A stretch of DNA of 64,000 nucleotides, from positions 1 through 64,000 of the forward strand of contig SVFK01000012.1 in the NCBI GenBank assembly GCA_015056915.1, read 5' to 3'. The position numbers were made by a program, and so were the translations under genes. Positions 46,445-55,145 of this stretch are shown here, in pieces (the stretch's first letter is position 1; each line of letters opens with the position of its first letter). The notes beneath the pieces were generated by a model that saw nothing but the letters and a program-made list of their open reading frames with translations, was not told the DNA's origin and searched no databases. The DNA is from Lachnospiraceae bacterium (lineage in GTDB: Bacteria; Bacillota; Clostridia; Lachnospirales; Lachnospiraceae).

Positions 46445-47658
46445 TTGTCAGTCTCCTTTTCTTCTCCGCAGTTTAATTCATAGGTCTCATGTGCATCTCG
46501 TATCAGTTGCAGCTGGCCATTTTCCAGCAAATATATCTTAGGAAGCTTTCTGCTTAAGAACAAATACATTCCTTCCGTCACAGAATAAGCTCCGATTTTC
46601 TCAAACAGGAATACATCCTCTTCCCGAATATCCTTTAATCTGATATTTTTAATCAACACATCTGCTGTCGTACATAGGGAGCCGCACACGCATACATTGA
46701 TCCCCTCTGTTTCATTCTTATCAAGTATTGCGCTCTCCACATATTCCCCCTGCTGTAACTGATAGCATCGAACAGGCGGAATACGCACCCCCATCACCTG
46801 TCCGTAATAATTCACATGATGAATGCCACCATCCACAATACAGTAGGTCAACTCTGCATCACCTTTCACATCCACAACCTTTGTGATGTAATTGCCGCAA
46901 TCCGCTGTCAGAAATCTTCCCAATTCTACCGTCAGCTGCACCTTTCCTTTGGCAACGGATAATGCCTCTGCGCACTTTTCTAATATAGTTGCGGCTTCTT
47001 CCTTTCCTCCGAAATAATCTATGGATAAGCCGGGACCATACTCTATGTGAGTCAATTCAAGCTGATAATCATTTCTCAACTCATCGGTAAAATCAACCAG
47101 CATCTGTACTTCATCCGCTATTTTATCTGCCTTTTTCTGCGTGCCGGAATAATAATGGATTCCTTTGATTTGCAAATGCGAATACTGCTGCCTGCGCTCT
47201 ACCATTGTGCGAACCGTTTCTCTGTCCACTCCGAATTGATTGCCGCTTGTCAGGCGTATCAGCACCTCAACTGTTCTTCCGGTATCCGCTGCGCAACGCT
47301 CCAGGATATTCAAGTGCTTCCACGATTCTGCCGTAAAAGTCTTCACTCCGTATTGCATGGCTGCCAGAGTGTCTTCATACCCCTTATTGACCCCTGACAA
47401 TACAATCTTTTCCGGTGCAATCTTCTTACGCATGCATATCGCCATTTCTCCCGGCGAGCATACTTCAAACCGTTCAACCAGAGCATCCAAGGCAGAGACC
47501 AGAAAAGGATTGGCTTTCATGGCATAGCACAGCGCAACCTCCTGTTCCTTATGTAGCGCAGCTTTGGTATCTGACACCCGTTGTTTGATTTTCTCTACAT
47601 CCAGAACATATGCCGGGGTACATTCTTTACTTAATCTTTTTAAAATAGTAGTATTCAT
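46441..47658 (-). CDS. PLP-dependent decarboxylase (LysA/ornithine decarboxylase fold)
   Basis: The 405-residue fold-type III enzyme has YAMKANPF with the PLP lysine (Lys48), HYYSGTQ, EYGPGLSIDY, ELGRFLTADCG and the active-site CGSLCTTADV with EKIGAYSV. This is the diaminopimelate/ornithine decarboxylase family, but it lies between an amino acid-type adenylating enzyme and two carrier proteins. BtrK of butirosin synthesis, a member of this family, decarboxylates glutamyl bound to a carrier protein, so a similar carrier-bound decarboxylation is plausible here. A free amino acid substrate is the alternative. Confidence 0.85.
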   Translation of the reverse strand: MNTTILKRLSKECTPAYVLDVEKIKQRVSDTKAALHKEQEVALCYAMKANPFLVSALDALVERFEVCSPGEMAICMRKKIAPEKIVLSGVNKGYEDTLAAMQYGVKTFTAESWKHLNILERCAADTGRTVEVLIRLTSGNQFGVDRETVRTMVERRQQYSHLQIKGIHYYSGTQKKADKIADEVQMLVDFTDELRNDYQLELTHIEYGPGLSIDYFGGKEEAATILEKCAEALSVAKGKVQLTVELGRFLTADCGNYITKVVDVKGDAELTYCIVDGGIHHVNYYGQVMGVRIPPVRCYQLQQGEYVESAILDKNETEGINVCVCGSLCTTADVLIKNIRLKDIREEDVFLFEKIGAYSVTEGMYLFLSRKLPKIYLLENGQLQLIRDAHETYELNCGEEKETDK

Positions 47659-47661
47659 TCG

Positions 47662-49176
47662 TTATTTTCCCAAATATTCCTTAGCTAATTTCTTTCGGTC
47701 TATCTTGCCGTTAGAGGTTAATGGCATCTCTTCCACACGAACAAAACGCTCAGGAATCATATATTTTGCCACCTTTTCAGCCAATAAGGTTCTGATAGTT
47801 GCCTTGTCTATGTCTCCCTGATAACATGCAACGATTTTTTTCTTTTGCTCATCATACAGGCAACATACTCGCTCAATCTGAGGAATACTGCCCATATGCG
47901 CATCTATCTCTAACAATTCAATTCGATGCCCCAGATGCTTAATCTGAAAATCCTTGCGTCCTACATAGACCATATTCCCATCCGGCTGATAATACGCCAC
48001 ATCACCTGTCCGATAGATCAATTCATGGTATCTGTCGTTTAAAGGATTTTGCACAAATGCCTTATCTGTTTTGTCCCTGTCTCGGAAATATCCTAATGCC
48101 AGAGTAGAACCTGCCACACAGATTTCACCTTCTATTGCAGGCTCGCAGATCTCTCGGTCCTGCTCATCCAACAGAAATACGCGCTCATTTGAAAATGCTT
48201 TTCCTATGGGCAGCTTATCCCCTACATCTGCTCCCGGCTTTATCACATAATAAGTGCAATTACAGGTTATCTCTGTAGGGCCGTACAGGTTCACAAAGGT
48301 CGCTTGGGGCAACACGCTCCGCCACTCCTGCAGATGTGAAATCGGCATCACCTCTCCACTGAATAATATCTTATTCACAGCGGAAGGCACCTTGTAGGCA
48401 AAGCCCTTTAACGATGTAATCATACACAAGGCCGATACTGCCCATATCAGGGTAGTTACCTCTTCCCGCACTAAAATGTCCAATACTCTCTGGGGGAAAA
48501 GAAAAGCTTCCTTGGGAATAATATACATTGTGGCACCGGTTAACAGCATAGAATAGATATCCTTAACGGATACATCAAAATCAAAAGGCGCCTGATTACC
48601 GATAATGTCTTTGTCTGTAATCTGAAACAGTGTAACAAAATCATTCATAAATTCAATAACAGACTTGTGACCTACTACCACACCCTTGGGCACTCCTGTG
48701 GAACCCGAGGTAAAATTCACATACAAGGCATCTGTATCTATCATCTTCTCTCTGATGTCAAGCAGCTTCTCTTCACAGACCTCACTACTTACAAGCTCTT
48801 CTGCCAGCAAAATGGTGCCCACACCCTTCATCTGCTTTAGAGCCTCTACATGCCCCTTGTCTGTAATCACGACCGGAGCCTGCACAACCTCTAATATCTT
48901 TTCCAGTCTCTCTTTGGGATGTATGGGATTCAACAGGCTATAACAGCCCCCACTGTATACAATTCCGAAAAAGCTTTTCAATGCCAAAATACTCTTTTCC
49001 ATATAAACCGGTATCGTCTGTCCCTCTAACGAATAGACACTTAATGCACTGCCAATTCTCTTAGAATCCTCGCACAATTCGCGAAAGGTACATTGCCCCT
49101 CCGAATCCTTGACTGCGACTTTATCCTGATATTGCACAGCTGCCTGCTCCAAAATTTCCACAACATTTCTTTCCAT
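47662..49176 (-). CDS. Stand-alone amino acid adenylation (DltA/NRPS-like) enzyme
   Basis: The 504-residue ANL enzyme has VNFTSGSTGVPKGVVVGH, FDFDVSVKDIYSMLLTG (an Asp in the position that binds the substrate amino group), NLYGPTEITCNCTYY, YRTGDVAYY with GRKDFQIKHLGHRIEL, and LTSNGKIDRKKL. The Asp and overall motifs indicate an alpha-amino acid substrate, unlike ligases A and B. It is followed after 3 bp by the PLP decarboxylase and then carriers 5 and 4. Confidence 0.88.
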   Translation of the reverse strand: MERNVVEILEQAAVQYQDKVAVKDSEGQCTFRELCEDSKRIGSALSVYSLEGQTIPVYMEKSILALKSFFGIVYSGGCYSLLNPIHPKERLEKILEVVQAPVVITDKGHVEALKQMKGVGTILLAEELVSSEVCEEKLLDIREKMIDTDALYVNFTSGSTGVPKGVVVGHKSVIEFMNDFVTLFQITDKDIIGNQAPFDFDVSVKDIYSMLLTGATMYIIPKEAFLFPQRVLDILVREEVTTLIWAVSALCMITSLKGFAYKVPSAVNKILFSGEVMPISHLQEWRSVLPQATFVNLYGPTEITCNCTYYVIKPGADVGDKLPIGKAFSNERVFLLDEQDREICEPAIEGEICVAGSTLALGYFRDRDKTDKAFVQNPLNDRYHELIYRTGDVAYYQPDGNMVYVGRKDFQIKHLGHRIELLEIDAHMGSIPQIERVCCLYDEQKKKIVACYQGDIDKATIRTLLAEKVAKYMIPERFVRVEEMPLTSNGKIDRKKLAKEYLGK

Positions 49177-49205
49177 TGTCAGTTCCTTATTATCCTCTTA
49201 AGTTT

Positions 49206-50465
49206 CTATTCTTCCATCAGATTTTGATCCATTCCTGTAAATTGCATGATATCCATTGCCTTATACATTTGTGTTGCGATGTATTCCACATATTCTGCCA
49301 TATTCAGATATTTCACGCTATAATATGTGGTCAGTCTGTATTTCTTATCCTTGAGCGATTCAGACATTCCCAGAGCTTCACGTACCTCAGGGTAAATCAG
49401 CAATTCAGTGCCGGAGGCTTCCTCCAGCAAATGTCTACTTTCTTCTACGTCAAATGTCAAACCTTCCAGACCTATCCTCTTTAATATTTCTCCTGCCACA
49501 TACAATACTATTTGCTCATTCCACTCATTCAGATTCCGACACAAATTTTCTTCCCTGTGCTGCTCTATAAAATCACTTAACTGAATATCATCATGAACCT
49601 CCAAAGAGCGGAACCGTTCTATTTCCTGCTTAAAATAGTCTAAAACATAATCTGCCGAAAAACAATGTCCCTCTGTTATGCGCTTTACGATTGCATCAAT
49701 ATCGTCACCCTTCAGACAACAGTTTTCCATGATTTGATCTGTTCTGGACAGAAACAGAGTCTCATAGCTCATTCGCAAGCGGTCTCTCTCCCTTATCAGG
49801 TAATCACTGTACTTGTCTCTGTTCCTTTCCACCTGAGGGAAATATCCTCCAAACCCATAATCTGCCACTGTAATCATTCTGCAATGTGGCTGAAAAACAT
49901 CCTTCCGTAATAGCTTACGATAAAAATTAGTCTTTTCACAGGAGGAACGTATGTATATCTCACACCACCTGCAGATATGCTCATACTCCAGATAACGATT
50001 CCTATAAGCCTCCCGCAATTCGCTTTCCGGGAAATATACGATATAGTAGTCTTCTGTAATCTTACAATCAGCCTGTAATAACACACAGAGCTGACCGATT
50101 AATTGCGTACCCATACATATCAGTATCTTTTTCTCTTCAATCATACTTTGAGCCAAGTCTCTGCTGATGTAATCGTAATACTCTCTCTTTCCTAAATGTA
50201 ACAATCTTCGTATGTATAAACCAAAGTATTCCTCGCCGCAGATAATTACTAATTCATCCTCAAGGACGATATTATCCAACAAAACCGTTTCAACATTCCA
50301 TTTTGCATATTGCTGCAGCTTCACTTCCTGCTTATGGTCTGTCACCGCATATTTTATAGTTAATTCCTTCCGGTAGCTTTCCAAAAAGGGAGTAATCTCT
50401 TCCGGACATCCATATAGCACTATCTCACGTTCCCTGATATTGCCACACACTGTGCTGATTTCCAT
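49206..50465 (-). CDS. WcbI-like protein, type 1 (altered motif)
   Basis: The 419-residue protein has an N-terminal part with EIVLYGCPEEI and a WcbI-like domain from KKILICMGTQLIGQ, where the family motif GNCQ reads GTQ (119-121) and lacks the cysteine. ADYGFGGYFPQVERNRDKY and LCRNLNEWNEQIV are shared with the copy at 55146. ATG 50465 is chosen because TAGGAG lies just upstream. Earlier codons overlap the previous gene. It always follows a type 2 gene by 10 bp in this locus. Confidence 0.68.
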   Translation of the reverse strand: MEISTVCGNIREREIVLYGCPEEITPFLESYRKELTIKYAVTDHKQEVKLQQYAKWNVETVLLDNIVLEDELVIICGEEYFGLYIRRLLHLGKREYYDYISRDLAQSMIEEKKILICMGTQLIGQLCVLLQADCKITEDYYIVYFPESELREAYRNRYLEYEHICRWCEIYIRSSCEKTNFYRKLLRKDVFQPHCRMITVADYGFGGYFPQVERNRDKYSDYLIRERDRLRMSYETLFLSRTDQIMENCCLKGDDIDAIVKRITEGHCFSADYVLDYFKQEIERFRSLEVHDDIQLSDFIEQHREENLCRNLNEWNEQIVLYVAGEILKRIGLEGLTFDVEESRHLLEEASGTELLIYPEVREALGMSESLKDKKYRLTTYYSVKYLNMAEYVEYIATQMYKAMDIMQFTGMDQNLMEE

Positions 50466-50475
50466 TTTATTTCTC

Positions 50476-51720
50476 CTACCACATCTGCATAATTTCCATG
50501 GCTTTTTTGGTATATTCCACATAATGCTCCATGTATTCTTCAAAGGTCATCTGTACCATACCATTTTCAACCATAACCTCGTATTGCGTATTCTTATCCA
50601 CAAATTCTAACTGAAGATATTTGGCCACACTGGGATAGATGGGTACATCTCCTCCTTCGTGTAAATGATTGGGAGATTCTCGTTCCAATTCGTCCACTTC
50701 CGCATCGGATATCCCTATTCCTCTCAATAATCGCCGTATATATTCCCATATAATACATTTATTTGGGTGCATAAAATTCGAATATAACAGCTTCTTTTTA
50801 TAATTTGCACGAATAAAATCTCCAACCTTGATATCTATCTTTGCTTCTGCTATATCTATCATTTTCAATGTATATATTATATGATTTATAACTTTTTTCT
50901 CAGAATAGTAATCCTCTGATGACAAGCATTCTACTATCTCCTTCGTCGTCTTTCCTTCCTCCACCATTCTGTTTATATTAATATCCTCCCGCCTATATAA
51001 GGTGTGCGCATGTTCTATATTGCGATCCACATTGTACGGATGAAGATAATATTTATTATATACATCTAATTCCGTGGTTATTTGCGGCCAATATAAAGGC
51101 AACAGCAGATTGGACAGACTAAGCACCTTGCAATCCGATGGTAATTCGTCTAAATCCAAGGAATATGCACTGTCGCGATCCAAAATCTTAGGAGTATATA
51201 CATATAAATCGCATATATCCTTCATATAATAAACTAAGCGATTAATCACAATTGCCTGCCCTTTCACTGTCCTGGAACGCACACAGACATATTCTTTATT
51301 GAACGAAGGTACCTTACAAATGCATTCATAAATATCTCTTAATACACACTGTCCATAAAAAAGCGCAATTTTTTTCCCCGAATAAATTGCCGCCGCAATG
51401 TTAGATTCCACAAAATCACTATACATCTCTTGCCCATCCGATTTCAGCTGCAATTCAATAGTGCGGAACGCCATCGCACCACACACTACAATATAATCAT
51501 TCTCCTCAATCTCTTCTCTCCGGTATTCCTTTACATCCAGCTCACCCAGAAGTGCATCTTTTCCCCATTCCTTTTTAAGGTTACTGACACAATGAGAAAT
51601 ATTTAGCTCGCCCTTATGCTCTTGATAAAACGCTTCCGCCACCTCACCTGCACCAAAGAGTATAATTCTTCTGCCGGAAAGTCTTTCTCGCACAAGCTCT
51701 TTAATTTGTTCTTTTGTCAT
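50476..51720 (-). CDS. WcbI-like protein, type 2
   Basis: The 414-residue protein starts MTKEQIKELVRERLSGRR with a Rossmann-like IILFGAGEVAEAFY. A WcbI domain follows from KKIALFYGQCVLRD (GQC at 123-125, cysteine kept). It ends with GDVPIYPSVAKYLQLEFVD. It is about 70 percent identical by eye to the copy at 56428 over the first 130 residues. It is probably cytoplasmic. A transferase role is inferred from the family. Confidence 0.72.
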   Translation of the reverse strand: MTKEQIKELVRERLSGRRIILFGAGEVAEAFYQEHKGELNISHCVSNLKKEWGKDALLGELDVKEYRREEIEENDYIVVCGAMAFRTIELQLKSDGQEMYSDFVESNIAAAIYSGKKIALFYGQCVLRDIYECICKVPSFNKEYVCVRSRTVKGQAIVINRLVYYMKDICDLYVYTPKILDRDSAYSLDLDELPSDCKVLSLSNLLLPLYWPQITTELDVYNKYYLHPYNVDRNIEHAHTLYRREDININRMVEEGKTTKEIVECLSSEDYYSEKKVINHIIYTLKMIDIAEAKIDIKVGDFIRANYKKKLLYSNFMHPNKCIIWEYIRRLLRGIGISDAEVDELERESPNHLHEGGDVPIYPSVAKYLQLEFVDKNTQYEVMVENGMVQMTFEEYMEHYVEYTKKAMEIMQMW

Positions 51721-51736
51721 ATTGTCCTCTCATATC

Positions 51737-52432
51737 TCAGATACTTTGCCTGTCTTTAATATAAATATCTAAAGGCTGCACAAAATTAATCTTACCTTTA
51801 CTTAACGATATGTGTAAATTCAAAGACGATACATTATCTGTTGAAATACGACTATATAATGTCTTTACTCCCATTTCTTTTAATTTATGGAATTCGTAGG
51901 CGTACAAGCTCATGCCGGCCCCCTTCGATTGCCATTCGGGCAATATTGCTCCTAACACAGTTTCGTACTCTGTATCACTAATTCGAGCTGCCATCAATAC
52001 ACCGACCAACAGCTCCTGATAGTAACAGCCCAAAACAATTTTCTCGGCAGCCTCATACTGCTTTATATAGTCTCTCAGCACGATGTGTCCTTGTTCTTCT
52101 TTGCAATCCACAGTCAGGAAAAATCTTCTGTCTTTCTTAAATGCCTTACAGGCAATTTCAAAAACATCTTCCGTGATTCCCACCAGCTCTCTTACATCCA
52201 TTCGCACAAGCCTTTCCAGACCTTCCAGCGTTGCCAGGCTAATCCGAGCTTTTATCGTCCTGTCTACAAGAATATAATGATTCGCACGCATAAGATTTTG
52301 GTCCAGCTCCATAGAGGAACACACCTCAAGCCGCACACTATCCACATCGTTTTGTAACAATTTTTCTTCCAATGCAGTCGTGCTATCTATCATAATCTTT
52401 GAATAACTATAAGCTTTATCGTACTGTTGCAC
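51737..52432 (-). CDS. GNAT-type acetyltransferase (WecD-like)
   Basis: The 231-residue protein has a C-terminal GNAT domain: LLVGVLMAARI, LGAILPEWQSKGAGMSLYAYEF (acyl-CoA loop) and RISTDNVSSLNLHISLSKG. This recalls WecD-type enzymes that acetylate amino sugars on nucleotide donors. The start is GTG 52432, 8 bases from GAGGA, inside the end of the upstream reductase gene, so the two are coupled. Confidence 0.72.
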   Translation of the reverse strand: MQQYDKAYSYSKIMIDSTTALEEKLLQNDVDSVRLEVCSSMELDQNLMRANHYILVDRTIKARISLATLEGLERLVRMDVRELVGITEDVFEIACKAFKKDRRFFLTVDCKEEQGHIVLRDYIKQYEAAEKIVLGCYYQELLVGVLMAARISDTEYETVLGAILPEWQSKGAGMSLYAYEFHKLKEMGVKTLYSRISTDNVSSLNLHISLSKGKINFVQPLDIYIKDRQSI

Positions 52433-53372
52433 TCTGTAATTCCTCTTCTTTTTCCTTCAAATACACCTTTTCTCTTGCTTTAATTCCGTAATATAGCATA
52501 GTGTTAATCGGCGTTGGTACATTACACATCTCGCCATACTTCATTACCGTTCCTGCAAAAAAATCTATTTCTGTTCTGCGCCTTGCTTCTATATCCTGTA
52601 GCATGGAAGTTTTCTTCTCCGGCGGATAATTAATCAATATTTGAACAACATCCTCTAAATCCTGTTCTGTCAAATGTATTCCTTTAACCTTTGCTATATC
52701 CACGATTTCCTTCATGGAAGCCCGAAGTAACACAACTATCTCTTCAAACATTCCAAAATACTTGAATTTTGCTCCGGTCAGAACAGATACCTGATTAGCC
52801 CCAATGTTTATCATCCATTTTCTCCAAAGCATTCTCAGCATGTCAGGATATACAACAGCATTCAGTCCGGCTCCAAACAAATAATCTCTCACTGCCGCAA
52901 CCTCATCAGCGCACTCAATATTTTTATCATACCCTAATTGAATTTCTCCACATGCTTTAAATGTAACATCATAATTTACTCTGGCCGCATCAGTACGCAT
53001 TACAATTCCATAAAAAACTCTGTTATTGGGAAATGCATTCTGAATTACATCAGTCGCAGTAACACCGTTGAGTAACGGTAAAATGATTGTATGCTCATCC
53101 GTCACAGCTTTCAGATCCTTCAAGGCATCATTCAAATCGTAATTCTTTACACAAATAATCACCAAATCTAAAGCATATTTTTCTTTCTCTGTATTGATAA
53201 CAACCGGATAGATTATTTCTTCGTTTACCGACAATCCATTAGATACTCGTCGGCTCCTTTTCTCGTTCCCTACAACAAAGAAATCATCCCGATATTCTTT
53301 ATGTAAAAAACTACATATCATTCCACCGACAGCACCGGTTCCTATTATGCCAGCCTTATTTATCTTCATCAT
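52416..53372 (-). CDS. Ketopantoate reductase-like oxidoreductase (PanE/ApbA family)
   Basis: The 318-residue protein has the NADP motif GIIGTGAVGGM (residues 8-18), VIICVKNYDL, LPLLNGVTA and the C-terminal helical domain with KWMINIGANQVSVLTGA (the Lys and Asn used by PanE) and TSMLQDIEARRRTEIDFFAG. It therefore looks catalytically intact. In this setting it more likely reduces a 2-oxo acid or 2-oxoacyl intermediate for the modification pathway than serves pantothenate synthesis, but panE itself cannot be excluded. Confidence 0.82.
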   Translation of the reverse strand: MMKINKAGIIGTGAVGGMICSFLHKEYRDDFFVVGNEKRSRRVSNGLSVNEEIIYPVVINTEKEKYALDLVIICVKNYDLNDALKDLKAVTDEHTIILPLLNGVTATDVIQNAFPNNRVFYGIVMRTDAARVNYDVTFKACGEIQLGYDKNIECADEVAAVRDYLFGAGLNAVVYPDMLRMLWRKWMINIGANQVSVLTGAKFKYFGMFEEIVVLLRASMKEIVDIAKVKGIHLTEQDLEDVVQILINYPPEKKTSMLQDIEARRRTEIDFFAGTVMKYGEMCNVPTPINTMLYYGIKAREKVYLKEKEEELQSATVR

Positions 53373-53373
53373 A

Positions 53374-54855
53374 TCACCTGTCTTCCCACATCTTCTTTAA
53401 CGCTTTTCTGTCCAATTTTCCAACATAGTTTCTGGGAATTTCATCAATTACAACAAATTCAATCGGTACTTTATAAGTTTCTAAATGCTGTAATAGATAA
53501 AGCTTCATTTCATCCAGTTCTACTGTCATTCCTGATTTTAAGACCATATACATAACCGGCACACTTCCCAAAATACCACTGGGATCATTCACGGGGATAC
53601 AAGCACATTCTGCAACCTTGTCATTCGACAGTAACGCATCCTCGATTTCAAAGGGTGATACTTTCTTTCCACCGATGTTGATAACATCATTCGCACGACC
53701 AACCAGGAAAATAAATCCATCTTCATCTATGTAAGCCAAATCACTTGTGGCAAGACCGCCTGCAACCAATACTTCCTGCGACAGCTCCGGTTCATTCCAG
53801 TATCCTTGCATACAAGTTGCACCGCAGATAACCAATCTTCCTACATTATCAACAGATGAAGCGATTTCCGCATCATTCTCATCTATTATTTTTACACTCA
53901 TATCCTTAACCGGTTTACCAATAGACTTGATTTTATCAGGATGAGCATTCAAATCCATATATACCGCTCTACGCGCTTCCGTGGCACCATAGTTGATTAA
54001 TAATCTGGCATTGGGAAGAATCTGCGTAACCTTTTTCCGAAACTCTACATCCATCGGCGCTGTACCTATTTCAACATAGCGCATATCTCCCAAAATCTTT
54101 TCCATATGCCCACGGGTTACTTTATCTAAGATGCTTAACGCTGCAGGCGCACCGGAAAAAGCTGTACAGTGGTACTTTTTCATCCTGTCTTCCATGTTTT
54201 TAATATTTGTAAATCCATCATGTACTACCAGCGAAGAACCATGATACATATATGCCCCCATGGTTCCTAATGCGTTGGAATGATTTAGCGGTAACGGCGC
54301 CAGCACCACATCATCCTCTTGCATCTCTACCGCATTTACAATATTGTGTGCTCCTGCCACCAAATTCCTGTGTGTCAGTGCCACGCCCTTTGCCAATCCT
54401 GTCGTTCCGGTCGTATAAATGATATCCGCAACGTCCTCCAACGAAGCTAAATTCTCTACACGACCAACTGCTTCCTGTATATCATATATTCTGTCATATA
54501 CAAGCTTTTCAATGTTTTCACATTCCATATTGGAAGCTGCAATCATATATTTTGCATCTGTGCTTGCAATGATATGATTTAGCAAATCCTGTTTGGCATT
54601 AATTGCAACAGGAACACAGATGCCGCCCAACAAATGTAAACCAAAGTAAAATGCAAAATATTCCTTTTCGGGAATGGCAGACAAAAGAATTCTGTCTCCC
54701 TTTTGTACTCCGTTCTTCTGTAAACAGAAGGCAGCCTTACTAATCGCTTGTGCAAGCTCCGAATAAGTATAATCCCCATTCATTGTTGCAATGGCTAATT
54801 TATCTGGTGTTTCATCCGCATGTTTATAAATTGCACCTTCAATCGTGATACTCAT
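53374..54855 (-). CDS. Adenylate-forming acyl ligase (C)
   Basis: The 493-residue ANL enzyme has IIYTTGTTGLAKGVALTH, LPLNHSNALG, INYGATEARRAV, TSDLAYIDEDGFIFLVGRANDVINIGGKKVSPFE and the final lysine in PRNYVGKLDRKAL. The hinge is acyl-CoA synthetase-like, unlike ligases A, B and the amino acid type. Carrier 6 lies directly upstream and the PanE-like reductase directly downstream, suggesting an acid that is activated and then reduced, or the reverse. Confidence 0.88.
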   Translation of the reverse strand: MSITIEGAIYKHADETPDKLAIATMNGDYTYSELAQAISKAAFCLQKNGVQKGDRILLSAIPEKEYFAFYFGLHLLGGICVPVAINAKQDLLNHIIASTDAKYMIAASNMECENIEKLVYDRIYDIQEAVGRVENLASLEDVADIIYTTGTTGLAKGVALTHRNLVAGAHNIVNAVEMQEDDVVLAPLPLNHSNALGTMGAYMYHGSSLVVHDGFTNIKNMEDRMKKYHCTAFSGAPAALSILDKVTRGHMEKILGDMRYVEIGTAPMDVEFRKKVTQILPNARLLINYGATEARRAVYMDLNAHPDKIKSIGKPVKDMSVKIIDENDAEIASSVDNVGRLVICGATCMQGYWNEPELSQEVLVAGGLATSDLAYIDEDGFIFLVGRANDVINIGGKKVSPFEIEDALLSNDKVAECACIPVNDPSGILGSVPVMYMVLKSGMTVELDEMKLYLLQHLETYKVPIEFVVIDEIPRNYVGKLDRKALKKMWEDR

Positions 54856-54885
54856 CTTCTGTCTCCCATCACAAAATATTAGATA

Positions 54886-55131
54886 CTAAATATCTATCCC
54901 GTATTTCTTGAGTATTTCTTTTCCACCTTCAAAAGATGTCAGCGCAGACACGTCCTCTAGTGACATTTCAATATCAAATGCCATTTCAATGGACACTACC
55001 AAATTAATATGTCCCACTGAATCCCACAACTCAATATTGTCCATTGTCGTGTTCTCACCAATTTCATCCTCTCTCAATGTAAAGGTCTCTATGAAAGCCT
55101 GCTTATACAATTCTAAGTTTTCCATGCTCAT
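54886..55131 (-). CDS. Acyl carrier protein (6)
   Basis: The 81-residue carrier has IELWDSVGHINLVVSIEMAF with Ser38 and ends GGKEILKKYGIDI, like carriers 2 and 3. AAGGAGA lies upstream of ATG 55131, and a second ATG at 55125 is possible. It sits between a WcbI pair and ligase C. Confidence 0.9.
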   Translation of the reverse strand: MSMENLELYKQAFIETFTLREDEIGENTTMDNIELWDSVGHINLVVSIEMAFDIEMSLEDVSALTSFEGGKEILKKYGIDI

Positions 55132-55145
55132 TCTCTTTTGTCTCC

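Noticed and set aside
46441..47658. Plain lysA for lysine biosynthesis
   Set aside because: The fold fits, but coupling to a carrier gene and location between ligase and carriers make a dedicated role more likely. It is kept as an alternative only.
45949..49176. Standard dlt (D-alanylation) operon
   Set aside because: The DltA-like ligase and DltC-like carriers are present, but there is no dltB or dltD, and a decarboxylase is inserted between ligase and carrier.
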